Made by a program: the position numbers and the translations under genes. Shown here piece by piece: positions 48,373-58,479 of a stretch of DNA of 64,000 nt. The notes under the pieces were generated by a model. That model was not told the origin of the DNA. It ran no database searches and was given only the letters and a program-made list of their open reading frames with translations. Numbering within the stretch: position 1 is the first letter of the stretch; each line of letters begins with the position of its first letter. This DNA is from Thiohalobacter thiocyanaticus (GTDB taxonomy: Bacteria; Pseudomonadota; Gammaproteobacteria; Thiohalobacterales; Thiohalobacteraceae), in the NCBI RefSeq assembly GCF_003932505.1, contig NZ_QZMU01000001.1:1612001-1676000 (forward strand). The letters are read 5' to 3'.

Positions 48373-49593
48373 GTGATTCACTGCACAGGAAGTACGCCAG
48401 TCAGCTGTCTAGACTTGAATCGAAACAGCCACGGACCGCAGCAGAACAACATGCGATACGGACAGCAGCCTTACGGACACACACCCTGCCACCCCTTCCC
48501 GGGGAGCTGCGAAGCCCCTGCCGCAGAGTTCGTCCTCGACCGGGCCTTTCATGCCATGCAGGAGGCGGTCCTGGTGTTCGACCCCGACGATCATTGCATT
48601 CGTGCCTGCAATCCCGCCGCCAGTGCGCTGTTCGGCTATCACCATGAGCAGCTCATCGGCAGCAGCATCGAGATACTCTATCCGGACCGCAGAAGTTTCC
48701 GGGCCTTCGCAGCGGAGAGTGACCTGGAGCTCGACCGGCGCAGCCGTTTTCGCCGCGAGCTGTCGCTGCAACACCAGGACGGCACCACGATCCACACCGA
48801 AACCACCGTCATCAGCCTGCGTGACACCAACAGCCTGCAGCGCACCCGGCTGTGCCTGATCCGCGATATCACGGAATACAAGCAGCAGGAACAGGCATTG
48901 CACAGGCTCAACGCGCATCTGCAGCAGGTCCGTGAGGCGGAACGTCGGCTGATCGCGCGCGAGCTGCATGACGAGCTGGGCGGCGTGCTCACGCTGATAA
49001 GCATCAGACAGCAGCAGGTCCAGCAGCAGCTGCATAAGCAGGTACCGGAACTGAGCGAGGAGCTGCATCAGCTGGCCGATCACATCCATCAGGCAGGCGA
49101 CGTCCTGCGGCGACTGATCGGTCAGCTCCGCCCGCCTCTGCTCGACCTGTACGGCCTGCAGGCAGCGCTGGAGGACCATGTGGCGCAGGTCTGCTCCTGC
49201 ACCGGACTGCAGTGCGAACTGCGGCTGGACTGGCCAGGCCCGGGACAGGACTGGCGTGAGCAGGAGCTGACCCTGTTCCGTATCTGCCAGGAGGCGTTGA
49301 ACAATGTGGTCAAGCACGCCGGCGCCACCCGGGTCGAACTGGCGCTCTCCCACACCCGGCGTCAGGCCTGCCTGGTCGTACGCGACGATGGCTGCGGTAT
49401 CCGCCAGGCGCAGATACGCCACTCCGACTCCTATGGCATCCAGTGCATGAACGAACGCCTGCGCGCCCAGGGCGGATGGCTGGACATCAAGGCCAACCCC
49501 GGCAGGGGAACCACACTGAAGGCGGTGCTGCCGCTCACGGGCAGCGATCGCTGCCGCCAGCGCGCACTCGGTGAATACGAGTTCGGAACCTGA
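48373..49593 (+). CDS. PAS-containing NarX/DegS-type sensor histidine kinase
   Basis: Up to 406 residues (a second start, ATG at 48451, gives 380). There are no membrane helices. A PAS domain (about 55-175) with [20 protein letters not shown] precedes a HisKA_3 dimerisation domain with the phospho-accepting histidine in [14 protein letters not shown]. The HATPase_c domain has [14 protein letters not shown] and [21 protein letters not shown]. The kinase type normally pairs with a LuxR/NarL-class regulator, but none is in the window. It is flanked by gor (divergent) and prlC. Confidence 0.88.
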   Translation: MIHCTGSTPVSCLDLNRNSHGPQQNNMRYGQQPYGHTPCHPFPGSCEAPAAEFVLDRAFHAMQEAVLVFDPDDHCIRACNPAASALFGYHHEQLIGSSIEILYPDRRSFRAFAAESDLELDRRSRFRRELSLQHQDGTTIHTETTVISLRDTNSLQRTRLCLIRDITEYKQQEQALHRLNAHLQQVREAERRLIARELHDELGGVLTLISIRQQQVQQQLHKQVPELSEELHQLADHIHQAGDVLRRLIGQLRPPLLDLYGLQAALEDHVAQVCSCTGLQCELRLDWPGPGQDWREQELTLFRICQEALNNVVKHAGATRVELALSHTRRQACLVVRDDGCGIRQAQIRHSDSYGIQCMNERLRAQGGWLDIKANPGRGTTLKAVLPLTGSDRCRQRALGEYEFGT

Positions 49594-49687
49594 TTCCAGT
49601 CCGTCCAGGGTCCGCCGTACCTGTGTCATCTCCCTGCGTCTGCGTCTACAATCCCCCTCATCAACGGTAACGATTCCAGGGAAAACC

Positions 49688-51727
49688 ATGACCAACCCCC
49701 TCATTGACCTGCAGGGCCTGCCGCCCTTCGGCCGGATCCTCCCCGAGCACGTGGAGCCGGCCATCGACAGCATCCTCGCCGACTGCCGTACCACCGTGCA
49801 GCGGCTGCTGGACGAGAACAGCACTTACAGCTGGAACAACCTGGTGCAGCCGCTCGAGGACGCCGAGGACCGGCTCGACCGCGCCTGGTCACCGGTCAGT
49901 CACATGAACTCCGTGGTCAACAGCGAGGAACTGCGCCAGTCCTATAACGCCTGCCTGCCCAAGCTGTCGGACTACGCCACCGAGATGGGCCAGAATGAAC
50001 GTCTGTACGCGGCCTTCCAGCAGATTGCCGACAGTGATGAATATCCATTGCTCGACACGGCCCAGCGCAAGGTCATCGACAATGCCCTGCGTGATTTCCG
50101 TCTCTCCGGCGTGGCCCTGCCACCCGGGCAGCGCGACCGCTACCGGGCCATCATGCAGGAGCTGTCCTCGCTGACCGCGAAGTTCGAGGAGAATCTGCTG
50201 GATGCCACTCACGCCTGGAAGCTGAATATCACCGATGAAAACCGTCTGGCCGGCCTGCCCGAATCGGCCGTCGATCTGGCCCGCCAGACCGCCGGGCGCG
50301 AGGGTCTGGAGGGCTGGGTGTTCAATCTCGAGTTCCCGTCCTATTACCCGGTGCTGACCTACGCCGACGACCGGGAACTGCGGCGCGAACTCTATTCGGC
50401 CTATGTCACCCGCGCCTCGGACGAGGGCCCGAATGCCGGCCAGTGGGACAACGGCCCGGTGATGGAGAAAATCCTGGCCCTGCGCCACGAGGTCGCCCGG
50501 CTGCTCGGCTTCGACAACTATGCCGAGAAGTCCATCGAGACCAAGATGGCACAGAGCACCGGACAGGTACTGCAATTCCTGAATGATCTGGCCGAACGCG
50601 CCCTGCCGGCAGCCCGCGCCGAACTCGACGAGGTACGCGCCTTCGCCCGCGACCAGCACGGGATGGACAACCTGGAAGCCTGGGATATCGCCTACTACTC
50701 GGAAAAGCTGCGTCAGCACAAATACGCCATCTCGCAGGAGGAACTCAAACCCTGGTTCCCGGTCACCCGCGTCATCCCCGGCATGTTCGCCGTGGTCCAG
50801 CGACTCTACGGCCTCGATATCAACGAGGTCGAGGGCGTGGACGCCTGGCATCCGGACGTGCGTTTCTACGAAATCCGCGACGCTGACGGCAGACTGCGAG
50901 GCCAGTTCTATCTGGACCTCTACGCCCGGCCGCACAAACGCGGCGGCGCCTGGATGGACGAGTGCATCTCCCGGCGCATCACCCGCGACGGCCTGCAGAC
51001 ACCGGTGGCCTACCTGACCTGCAACTTCACCCCGCCGGTGGGCGACAAACCCGCACTGCTCACCCATGACGAGGTCATCACCCTGTTCCACGAGTTCGGC
51101 CACGGCCTGCACCACATGCTGACCCAGGTCGACTATGCCGGGGTCTCCGGCATCAGCGGCGTGGCCTGGGACGCGGTGGAGCTGCCCAGCCAGTTCATGG
51201 AGAACTGGTGCTGGGAACGCGAGGCGCTGGATCTGATCGCCGGGCACTATGAAACCGGCGAGAAGCTGCCGGGCGAGCTGTTCGAGCGCATGCTGGCGGC
51301 GAAGAATTTCCAGGCCGCCATGATGATGGTACGCCAGCTGGAGTTCTCCATCTTCGACTTCCGCCTGCACAGGGAATACGACCCCGACCGGGGCGGTCGC
51401 GTCTACGAGATTCTCCAGGAAGTGCGCGATCAGGTCGCGGTAATGCAGCCGCCGTCCTTCAATCGCTTCCCGCACAGCTTCTCGCACATCTTCGCCGGCG
51501 GCTACGCGGCGGGCTACTACAGCTACAAGTGGGCCGAGGTGCTTTCCGCCGACGCCTTCTCCGCCTTCGAGGAGAGCGGCGTCTTCGACCACGAGACCGG
51601 CAGGCGTTTTCTCACCAGCATCCTGGAGCAGGGCGGCTCGCGCGAGCCGATGGAGCTGTTCATCGAGTTCCGCGGCCGCGAACCTTCCATCGACGCGCTG
51701 CTGCGCCACAGCGGGCTGGCCGCTTGA
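49688..51727 (+). CDS. prlC: Oligopeptidase A (M3 metallopeptidase)
   Basis: 679 residues. The zinc motif HEFGH starts at residue 468 in TLFHEFGHGLHHMLTQ, with the third ligand region ELPSQFMENWCWE downstream. N-terminal LPPFGRILPEHVEPAIDSIL is characteristic. It degrades peptides, including cleaved signal peptides, in the cytoplasm. The start at 49688 is chosen over one inside the preceding kinase gene. A TACAAT about 40 bases upstream may be part of a promoter. Confidence 0.95.
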   Translation: MTNPLIDLQGLPPFGRILPEHVEPAIDSILADCRTTVQRLLDENSTYSWNNLVQPLEDAEDRLDRAWSPVSHMNSVVNSEELRQSYNACLPKLSDYATEMGQNERLYAAFQQIADSDEYPLLDTAQRKVIDNALRDFRLSGVALPPGQRDRYRAIMQELSSLTAKFEENLLDATHAWKLNITDENRLAGLPESAVDLARQTAGREGLEGWVFNLEFPSYYPVLTYADDRELRRELYSAYVTRASDEGPNAGQWDNGPVMEKILALRHEVARLLGFDNYAEKSIETKMAQSTGQVLQFLNDLAERALPAARAELDEVRAFARDQHGMDNLEAWDIAYYSEKLRQHKYAISQEELKPWFPVTRVIPGMFAVVQRLYGLDINEVEGVDAWHPDVRFYEIRDADGRLRGQFYLDLYARPHKRGGAWMDECISRRITRDGLQTPVAYLTCNFTPPVGDKPALLTHDEVITLFHEFGHGLHHMLTQVDYAGVSGISGVAWDAVELPSQFMENWCWEREALDLIAGHYETGEKLPGELFERMLAAKNFQAAMMMVRQLEFSIFDFRLHREYDPDRGGRVYEILQEVRDQVAVMQPPSFNRFPHSFSHIFAGGYAAGYYSYKWAEVLSADAFSAFEESGVFDHETGRRFLTSILEQGGSREPMELFIEFRGREPSIDALLRHSGLAA

Positions 51728-51745
51728 ATTAAGGTAAGCGGCAGT

Positions 51746-52059
51746 AACGCAGAGAACGCAAAGACGCAGAGGCGAAAAGGATGTGATAATAAACCCATAC
51801 AACCCAGATGGCACCGTAACTGTCTTTCACAGCGGCAGGAAATGTTAACTGCAAACTTGAAGAATACCGTCATTCCCGCGGAGGCGGGAATCCAGTGACC
51901 GCAGCGGTGTCTGGATCCCGGCCTTCGCCGGGATGACGGAATATGCGCTGATTTTCATTTAGCCTTATATTCTGACTCTGAAGCAACTCAGTCATGAAAT
52001 TTATCTTTCTCTGCGTCTCCGTACCCATAGGGCATAAACGCCTCTGCACCCTCTGCGTT
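51746..52059. repeat. Palindromic intergenic element, family C, copy 2, with nested family D repeat
   Basis: The ends AACGCAGAGAACGC and its near-complement CCCTCTGCGTT enclose a complete family D palindrome at 51868-51940 (CGTCATTCCCGCGGAGGCGG ... CGGGATGACGG). It fills the 361-base gap between prlC and ubiD (51728-52088); I see no gene there. Confidence 0.75.
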
Positions 52060-52088
52060 CACACCACCCGGCCAACTGATTTCAGCCC

Positions 52089-53561
52089 ATGAAATACAAC
52101 GACCTTCGCGACTTCATCCATCAGCTCGAACAACGCGGCCAGCTCAAACGCATCCGCCAGCAGATCGACCCCTGCCTGGAGATGACCGAGGTCTGCGACC
52201 GCACCCTGCGCCGCGGCGGCCCGGCATTGTTGTTCGAAAACCCGAAAGGGCATGCCATGCCGGTGCTGGGCAACCTGTTCGGTACGCCTGAGCGTGTCGC
52301 CTTCGGCATGGGCGAGGAATCCACGCTGGCGTTGCGCGAGGTCGGCAAACTGCTTGCCACCCTGAAGGAACCCGAGCCGCCGCGCGGCATGAAGGATGCC
52401 TGGAGCAAGCTGCCCATGTTCAAGAAGGTACTGGACATGGCGCCGAAGACGGTACGCGACGCCCCCTGCCAGGAAGTGGTGATCGAGAAGGACGCTGTGG
52501 ATCTGGGCACCCTGCCGATCCAGACCTGCTGGCCCGACGATGCCGGCCCGCTGATCACCTGGGCGCTGGTGGTCACCCAGGGCCCGCACAAGCCACGCGC
52601 CAATCTGGGCATCTATCGCCAGCAGGTCATCGGCCGCAACAAGGTCATCATGCGCTGGCTGGCCCATCGCGGCGGGGCGCTGGACTACCGCGACTGGCAG
52701 GCCGAGCATCCCGGCGAACCCTTCCCGGTCGCCGTCGCGCTGGGTGCCGACCCGGCCACCATCCTGGGCGCGGTCACGCCGGTGCCGGACACACTGTCGG
52801 AGTACGCCTTCGCGGGTCTGCTGCGCGGCAGCCGCACCCGGCTGGTGAAGTGCCTGTCACACGACCTGATGGTGCCGGCCTCGGCCGAGATAGTGCTTGA
52901 GGGCTTCCTGCATCCGGGCGAGGAGGCCGACGAGGGCCCGTTCGGCGACCATACCGGCTATTACAACGAGGTGGAGCGCTTTCCGGTGTTCACCCTCGAG
53001 CGCATCACCCACCGCCGCGATCCCATCTATCACAGCACCTACACCGGCCGGCCGCCGGACGAGCCGGCCATCCTGGGCGTGGCGCTGAACGAGGTGTTCG
53101 TACCGCTGCTGCAGAAGCAGTTCCCGGAGATCACCGATTTCTATCTGCCGCCCGAGGGCTGCTCCTACCGCCTGGCGCTGGTCAGCATGAAGAAGCAGTA
53201 CCCGGGTCACGCCAAGCGGGTGATGTTCGGGGTCTGGTCCTTCCTGCGCCAGTTCATGTACACCAAGTTCGTCATCGTCACCGACGACGACGTCAACATC
53301 CGCGACTGGCAGGACGTGATCTGGGCCATGACCACGCGCATGGACCCGGTGCGCGACACCACCCTGATCGACAACACCCCGATCGATTATCTCGACTTCG
53401 CCTCGCCCGTCTCCGGCCTGGGCGGCAAGATGGGCCTGGACGCCACCAACAAGTGGAAGGGCGAGACCGACCGTGAATGGGGCCGGCCGATCCGGATGTC
53501 GGACGAGGTGAAGCAGCGGGTCGACGCCCTGTGGGACGAACTCGATATATTCAAGCCCTGA
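52089..53561 (+). CDS. ubiD: 4-hydroxy-3-polyprenylbenzoate decarboxylase UbiD
   Basis: 490 residues. It is a prenylated-FMN-dependent decarboxylase of ubiquinone biosynthesis. The N-terminus [18 protein letters not shown], the [20 protein letters not shown] block and the [16 protein letters not shown] segment with the catalytic Glu/Asp network are standard. The C-terminal [20 protein letters not shown] motif is also present. No ubiX is in the window to make the cofactor. Confidence 0.95.
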   Translation: MKYNDLRDFIHQLEQRGQLKRIRQQIDPCLEMTEVCDRTLRRGGPALLFENPKGHAMPVLGNLFGTPERVAFGMGEESTLALREVGKLLATLKEPEPPRGMKDAWSKLPMFKKVLDMAPKTVRDAPCQEVVIEKDAVDLGTLPIQTCWPDDAGPLITWALVVTQGPHKPRANLGIYRQQVIGRNKVIMRWLAHRGGALDYRDWQAEHPGEPFPVAVALGADPATILGAVTPVPDTLSEYAFAGLLRGSRTRLVKCLSHDLMVPASAEIVLEGFLHPGEEADEGPFGDHTGYYNEVERFPVFTLERITHRRDPIYHSTYTGRPPDEPAILGVALNEVFVPLLQKQFPEITDFYLPPEGCSYRLALVSMKKQYPGHAKRVMFGVWSFLRQFMYTKFVIVTDDDVNIRDWQDVIWAMTTRMDPVRDTTLIDNTPIDYLDFASPVSGLGGKMGLDATNKWKGETDREWGRPIRMSDEVKQRVDALWDELDIFKP

Positions 53562-53576
53562 TCCGGGCAGCAGACC

Positions 53577-55941
53577 TCAATGCACGGCGGGCCTGCGGCG
53601 CCCGGCCATGAACAGCCCCAGCAAACCACTGCCGAACAGCCACACGGCGGCAGGCACCGGGACGGCACTCACCACGGTCAGATCGACCCAGCCGTCGCCA
53701 TAGAAAATATCGAAGGTCTTGCCGTCGAATACCGGGAAGAACAGGCTGTCGAACTCACCGATCACAGCACTTGCATACAGGATATCGAAGGTCATGCCTT
53801 CATCGGCTGAAAAGGCCTCACCCAGCGTGATCACCAGATCGCCACCCAGCCCGGCACTGCCATAGACATTCAACAGATCGTCGAAATCACCCTGTCCTGT
53901 CCCGAGCTCCAGATGCAGGCGTCCGCCCGTATCCTGATGCAGATTGCCGTAGACATCGAGCATTGCACCCGTATCGGTGGACGCCCCCACATACATGTTC
54001 CCGTGATTGAATATATCGGCCTCAATGAGGCCCTCGGCCCGGAAGGTACCCCCGGTGCGGATATCAACCTGGTTGGCGTAGAGGTATGCGTTGTTCCGCA
54101 CGATCAGCTCACCCCGCCCTGCCTGTTCCGGGTGCGCTTCATCCAGGATATCGCCACCGACCTGGACATCACCGCCTACGAACGCTGCATCCCGACCGGA
54201 GATATCCATCAAACCCACCGTATCCTGATGCACCCCGATACGTGTCGTGAGCGTATCCAGACTCCCGCCGGTCAGCCTGTACTCACCCCTGCCTCCATCA
54301 CTGGCGGCGATCGTCAACTGATTCGTGGCATGCTGCCCCCCCGACTGGGTGAAACGACCCTGGCCAGCGCCGCCGACGACTGTATTCTGTGTATGCAGAA
54401 CACTCCAAACAGAAAAGCTCCCTGACAGTATGTACTCACCTCGGCTGCCCGCCATCACACCCAGGGTGAGCGTTTCGCTGATCTGGTGCTCTCCCTGGCT
54501 GTGGCGATAGACACCCTGCCCGGCCACGCCGACCTGCAGCCCCGAGTCGCTCCAGTTATCCACATCGCCCCGGCGCTGCTCGAAGGTGCCGTGGCTGCCG
54601 GCGTCCCGGCCCAGCACCAGCCGGCGCGAGCCCGTCAGTTGCAGCACGAGATCATAGCTATCAGACGACTGGTCCATCACAAAGACGCCGGTCCCGGCCG
54701 CACCGATCACCAGTTCATCGAAATCCAGCCACCCGCTGTTCCATTCATAGCGGCCGTAGCTGCCGGCCTGATGGCCCACCATCAGCTCCCAGGCAAGCAC
54801 ATCACCATTCTGGTGATGGTATGCACCGTTGCTCCCGGCTTCACTGCCGACCAGCAGGCGATCAGTGGAATGGTGTCCACCGCTCTGGCTGAACATACCC
54901 TGGCCGGCACCGCCGACGACTGTTTCCCCTGTATGCAGATCGCTCCAGCCGGTATCGCTCCCGGACAGTATGTATTCACCCCGGCCACCCGTCTGCACGC
55001 CAAGGGTCAGGGTTTCAGTGATCCAGTGGGCGCCGTAGCTGTGGCGGTAGACGCCCTGCCCGGCCACGCCGACCTGCAGCCCCGAGTCGCTCCAGTTATC
55101 CACATCGCCCTGGTGCTGCTCGAAGGTGCCATGGCTGCCGGCATCCCGGCCCACAACGAGGCGGCGTGAGCCATTCAGTTCCAGCGCTGGATAGTAACCG
55201 TCAGGCGCCTTGTCCATCACAAAGACACCGGTCCCGCCCGCACCGACCACCAGCCCATCGAAGTCCAGCAGCCCGCCGGTCCAGTCATAGCGGCCGTAGC
55301 TGCCGGTCTGATGGCCTACCATCAACTCCCAGGCAACACACGTCACCATTCTGGTGACGGTATGTACCGTTGCTGCCGGCTTCACTGCCGACCAGCAGAC
55401 GATCAGTCGAATGGTGTCCACCGCTCTGACTGAACAAACCCTGGCCGGCGCCGCCGACAACTGTTTCCCAGGTACGCAGATCGCTCCAGCCGGTGTCGCT
55501 CTCGGACAGTATGTATTCACCCCGGCTGCCTGACTGTTGGCCAAGTGTGAGGGCGTCCATGACATGGAGCTCTCCGCCCGTGTGGCGATAGCTGGCGGCG
55601 CCCGCTACGCCGACATCCACCCGATCGGCGAATAGAACATTGCCGGATTGCTCGAGCGTAATGGCACCGCTACCGATGGCATCGATATACAGCGCGCCGA
55701 TGGACGGCAGATAGCTGCCGGTGTCCATTACCCTTATGGTGCGATTGACCGAATCGGCCTGTGTCAGATACACGTTGTCCCAGTTCGGAATCCCGTAGGG
55801 GTCCCAGTTGCCGGGGTCTGTCCAGGCCCCATCATTGCCGATCCAGTATTTGTCCGCAGCCTGGGCGGCCATGGAAGGTGAGAGGCTCAGAACTGCCAGT
55901 ATGAAAACGATATGACTGCCAAGGTGCCGGGATGAGTGCAC
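53577..55941 (-). pseudogene. Exported tandem-repeat beta-rich protein with VPxPA-type C-terminal sorting signal; one frameshift
   Basis: Joined across a one-base shift at about 55336-55342, this is a 787-residue exported protein. It starts with a signal peptide (about 1-28, ending MAAQAADKYW). The middle holds 540-bp (180-residue) tandem repeats rich in VGxxAGSxGxY and TVVGGAGQG motifs, suggesting a beta-helix like autotransporter passengers. The end VPVPAAVWLFGSGLLGLFMA followed by GRRR is a PEP-CTERM-like (VPxPA) sorting tag for an exosortase system; none is in the window. As sequenced the N-terminal piece (55941-55285) terminates early. Confidence 0.8.
54361..55441. repeat. 540-bp tandem repeats inside the exported protein gene
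   Basis: Matching landmarks recur at 54361, 54901 and 55442 (TGGCCRGCRCCGCCGACRA) and at 54541 and 55081 (CCCGAGTCGCTCC). Spacing is 540 bases within the copies and 541 across the frameshift, which directly shows the one-base insertion near 55340. Copies are diverged, so they are not a recent duplication. Confidence 0.85.
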
Positions 55942-56216
55942 TTGATACCCCCCTGTTTTGTCGTTATCTGACTGGCGTGCAGTGGTGGCGATGCAGTCAG
56001 CGATTTTTACATTGTTATTCGGGAAGGATGTTATAAGCAGTATATATACCAGTTTTTAATATATTGTTTTTTAATATATTAATTTTTCATTGCTTATAAA
56101 AACGTCAACAATTTCGACGCCAAGGCCCGATTGGGTTGGGCGATCAGCCATTTCTCCCAAGGGCCTTTACTGTCGCGTGAGTACACAGAGACGGGCGGGC
56201 GACAGTGGCACAGGGG
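55942..56216. other. AT-rich gap upstream of the exported protein gene
   Basis: The core at about 56025-56105 is almost pure A/T with repeated TTTTTAATATATT, strikingly unlike the GC-rich surroundings. It lies upstream of the exported protein (minus) and downstream of the epimerase gene (minus). AAGGCCC at 56123 and GGGCCTT at 56159 could form a terminator hairpin for the epimerase, without a T-run. The AT-rich stretch could hold a promoter or bind a nucleoid silencer. Confidence 0.5.
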
Positions 56217-57113
56217 TCATTTCGCTTCTTCAGCAAAACAGGCCGCCAGTCCCGCTTCCAGGTCCGGGTACTGCAGTTCCACCCCCAGTTCCTCGCGCAG
56301 GCGGCGGTTGTCCAGCCGCTTGGACTCATTCATGAAGGCCTGCATGCCCCGGCTGAGTTTCTCGGGCGCCTCGGCCCGCGTGACGGTGGGCGGCGGCGGC
56401 AACCCGGCCGCTTTTGCGATACATGCAAAGTAGTCGGCCATGGTGCTGGGATGGCCATCGGCGACGTTGTAGGCAGCGCCCGGTTCGCCCCTTTCCATGG
56501 CAGCGCAGCAGGCGCTGATCAGATCGTCCACCTGGATGCGGTTGGTGTAGGGACAATCTTCCTCACGCAGGATGGGCAGGCCCTGGCGGATGCGTTCCAG
56601 TGGCAGCTTGCCGGGGCCGTAGATCCCGGGCACGCGCAGGATCACCACCGCGACACCGGTCTGCTCCGACCAGGCCTGCAGGGCCTGCTCGGCGGCCAGG
56701 CGCCGGCGGCCGCGCGGGGTGCCCGGGTTGAGCGGAAAGGACTCGTCGATCCAGTCGCCGCCGCTGTCGCCGTACACGCCGCTGGTGCTGATGTAGACGA
56801 TGCGGCGCGGCAGGTTGCCCGGCTGCAGTTGCTCCAGCACCCGCGCCAGGCGCGGATCGCCATCGCCTTCCGGCGGGGGCGGGGCGAAGTAGTACAGCTC
56901 ACGGCCGGCCGCGGGCAGCGCACCCGCCGGCAGCGCCTGATCCAGGTCGAGCTGCAGGGGCGCGATGTCCACCCCCCGCAATGCAGCCGCACTCGCGTCG
57001 CTGCGCACCAGGCCTGTGACCGGAACATCCCCCGTCCGCAACTGCCGGCCCAGGCGCCGGCCGACATAGCCGCAGCCGACGACTAGTACTCTTTCAAGGT
57101 GATATTGACGCAT
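56217..57113 (-). CDS. NAD(P)-dependent epimerase/SDR family protein (YeeZ-like)
   Basis: 298 residues, extended short-chain dehydrogenase fold. The nucleotide-binding VGCGYVGRRLGRQL is at 11-24, YISTSGVYGDSGGDWIDES holds the Ser/Tyr-type site, and VILRVPGIYGPGKLPLERI follows, as in YeeZ and related NAD-dependent epimerases. Substrate is unknown. Its first nine codons (MRQYHLERV) lie in the left arm of a 262-bp inverted element whose right arm repeats them on the opposite strand. Confidence 0.85.
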   Translation of the reverse strand: MRQYHLERVLVVGCGYVGRRLGRQLRTGDVPVTGLVRSDASAAALRGVDIAPLQLDLDQALPAGALPAAGRELYYFAPPPPEGDGDPRLARVLEQLQPGNLPRRIVYISTSGVYGDSGGDWIDESFPLNPGTPRGRRRLAAEQALQAWSEQTGVAVVILRVPGIYGPGKLPLERIRQGLPILREEDCPYTNRIQVDDLISACCAAMERGEPGAAYNVADGHPSTMADYFACIAKAAGLPPPPTVTRAEAPEKLSRGMQAFMNESKRLDNRRLREELGVELQYPDLEAGLAACFAEEAK

Positions 57114-57347
57114 TCAGTTGGCCTGTCAGCATTCCTGGCAAGGCGCGGCTCGCAGCGAATGGCGAGCCCTTTGCAAGAGCAGCAACACAGACAGGGATGC
57201 TGACAGGCCAACCCGGAGGGCGCCCCTGTGGTGTCCCGCCACTGCGTTGCGCCGCTTGACAAGGACCGAGCCATTGCCTGCACGACGCGCCTTGCGGCGA
57301 AACACCACAGGAGCGCTGAATGCGTCAATATCACCTTGAAAGAGTAC
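57086..57347. repeat. 262-bp structured inverted-repeat element between divergent genes
   Basis: Perfect 32-bp terminal inverted repeats (57086-57117 and 57316-57347) enclose two further hairpins: one with 15-bp perfect arms TTGGCCTGTCAGCAT (57118-57132) and 57197-57211, and one with 15-bp arms (one mismatch) at 57220-57234 and 57302-57316. The left terminal arm includes the epimerase start codon. This occupies nearly all of the 314-base gap 57114-57427, where no other gene is seen. Confidence 0.9.
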
Positions 57348-57427
57348 AAGCACAGGAACCATCGGTTTATCTCCCACGGGAAATGGGCGACAATCGCCGC
57401 CTTTGTTTGAGTTGCGTCCAGGATTAC

Positions 57428-58474
57428 ATGGCATATCAGGTCAAGATCGAACCCAGCGGCCACACATTTTCTGTGGAAGCCGGCGAGTCCGTGCTCGAAG
57501 CGGCCCTGCGCCAGGGCATCGAACTGCCCTATGGCTGCCGCGGCGGCAGCTGCGGCAGCTGCCGGGGCCGGGTAATCAGTGGTTCGGTGAGCTACCCCAG
57601 CGATGTCCTGCCGCCCGCGCTCGAGCCGGAACAGGCCGCCGCCGGCGAGGCGCTGTTCTGCCAGGCCATGCCGCAGGAGGATCTCGGCATCGAGGTACAG
57701 GAACTGATCACGCCGGCCCAGATCGAGGTCAAGAACATGCCGGCGCGGGTCGCCGAGATGCAGCGGCTCTGCCACGATGTCTACCTGCTGAGGCTGAAGC
57801 TGCCGACCACCGAGCGGCTGCAGTTCTTTGCCGGCCAGTATATCGAGATCCTGCTCAAGGACGGCCGCCGGCGCGCCTTCTCCATCGCCAATGCCCCGCA
57901 TGACGACGACTACATCGACCTGCACATCCGGCTGGTCGAGGGCGGCGAGTTCACCCAGTATGTATTCAACGAGATGCAGCCGAAGGCCATCCTGCGCATC
58001 GAGGGCCCCTTCGGCCAGTTCTACCTGCGCGAGGACTCGCCGCGGCCGATCCTGATGATGGCCGGCGGCACCGGCTACGCCCCGCTCAAGGGCATGCTGG
58101 AACACGCCTTCCACATCGGCATCACCCGGCCGATCCACCTGTTCTGGGGAGCGCGTTCGCGGCGCGATCTCTATGCCCATGACACGATCAGCCGCTGGGC
58201 GCGCGAACATGGGAACCTCCAGTACACGCCGGTGCTGTCGGAGCCGCTGGCCGAGGATACCTGGGACGGGAGGACCGGCCTGGTACTGGGCGCACTGCTC
58301 GAGCGTTACCCCGAACCGGCCGGCCATGACATCTACATGAGCGGCCCACCGGCCATGGTCGAGGCCGGTCGCAAGAGCTTCCTCGGCCGCGGCGTGCCGC
58401 AGGAACAGATGTTCGCCGATGCCTTCGAATTCGCCGCCGACACCCGGGACAAGGCCGCCCAGGGCGGCGGGTGA
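57428..58474 (+). CDS. 2Fe-2S ferredoxin-linked NAD(P)H oxidoreductase (CDP-6-deoxy-delta-3,4-glucoseen reductase-like)
   Basis: 348 residues. An N-terminal plant-type ferredoxin domain (1-90) has cluster ligands Cys37, Cys42, Cys45 and Cys78 (CRGGSCGSC). It is followed by an FAD-binding domain with RRAFSIANAP (RxxS motif) and an NAD-binding domain with MAGGTGYAPLKGML and the C-terminal SGPPAMVEAG. Such proteins pass electrons from NAD(P)H to a partner oxygenase or radical enzyme. Gammaproteobacterial members often sit near ubiD, here 3.9 kb away. The in-frame start at 57320 would add 36 atypical residues and is rejected. Confidence 0.9.
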   Translation: MAYQVKIEPSGHTFSVEAGESVLEAALRQGIELPYGCRGGSCGSCRGRVISGSVSYPSDVLPPALEPEQAAAGEALFCQAMPQEDLGIEVQELITPAQIEVKNMPARVAEMQRLCHDVYLLRLKLPTTERLQFFAGQYIEILLKDGRRRAFSIANAPHDDDYIDLHIRLVEGGEFTQYVFNEMQPKAILRIEGPFGQFYLREDSPRPILMMAGGTGYAPLKGMLEHAFHIGITRPIHLFWGARSRRDLYAHDTISRWAREHGNLQYTPVLSEPLAEDTWDGRTGLVLGALLERYPEPAGHDIYMSGPPAMVEAGRKSFLGRGVPQEQMFADAFEFAADTRDKAAQGGG

Positions 58475-58479
58475 AGATC

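Noticed and set aside
57320-57427. A 36-residue N-terminal extension of the ferredoxin reductase starting MRQYHLERV
   Set aside because: These codons come from the inverted copy of the epimerase start; ferredoxin domains of this family begin near MAYQVKIEP, and the region lacks conserved residues. Kept only as part of the inverted-element finding.
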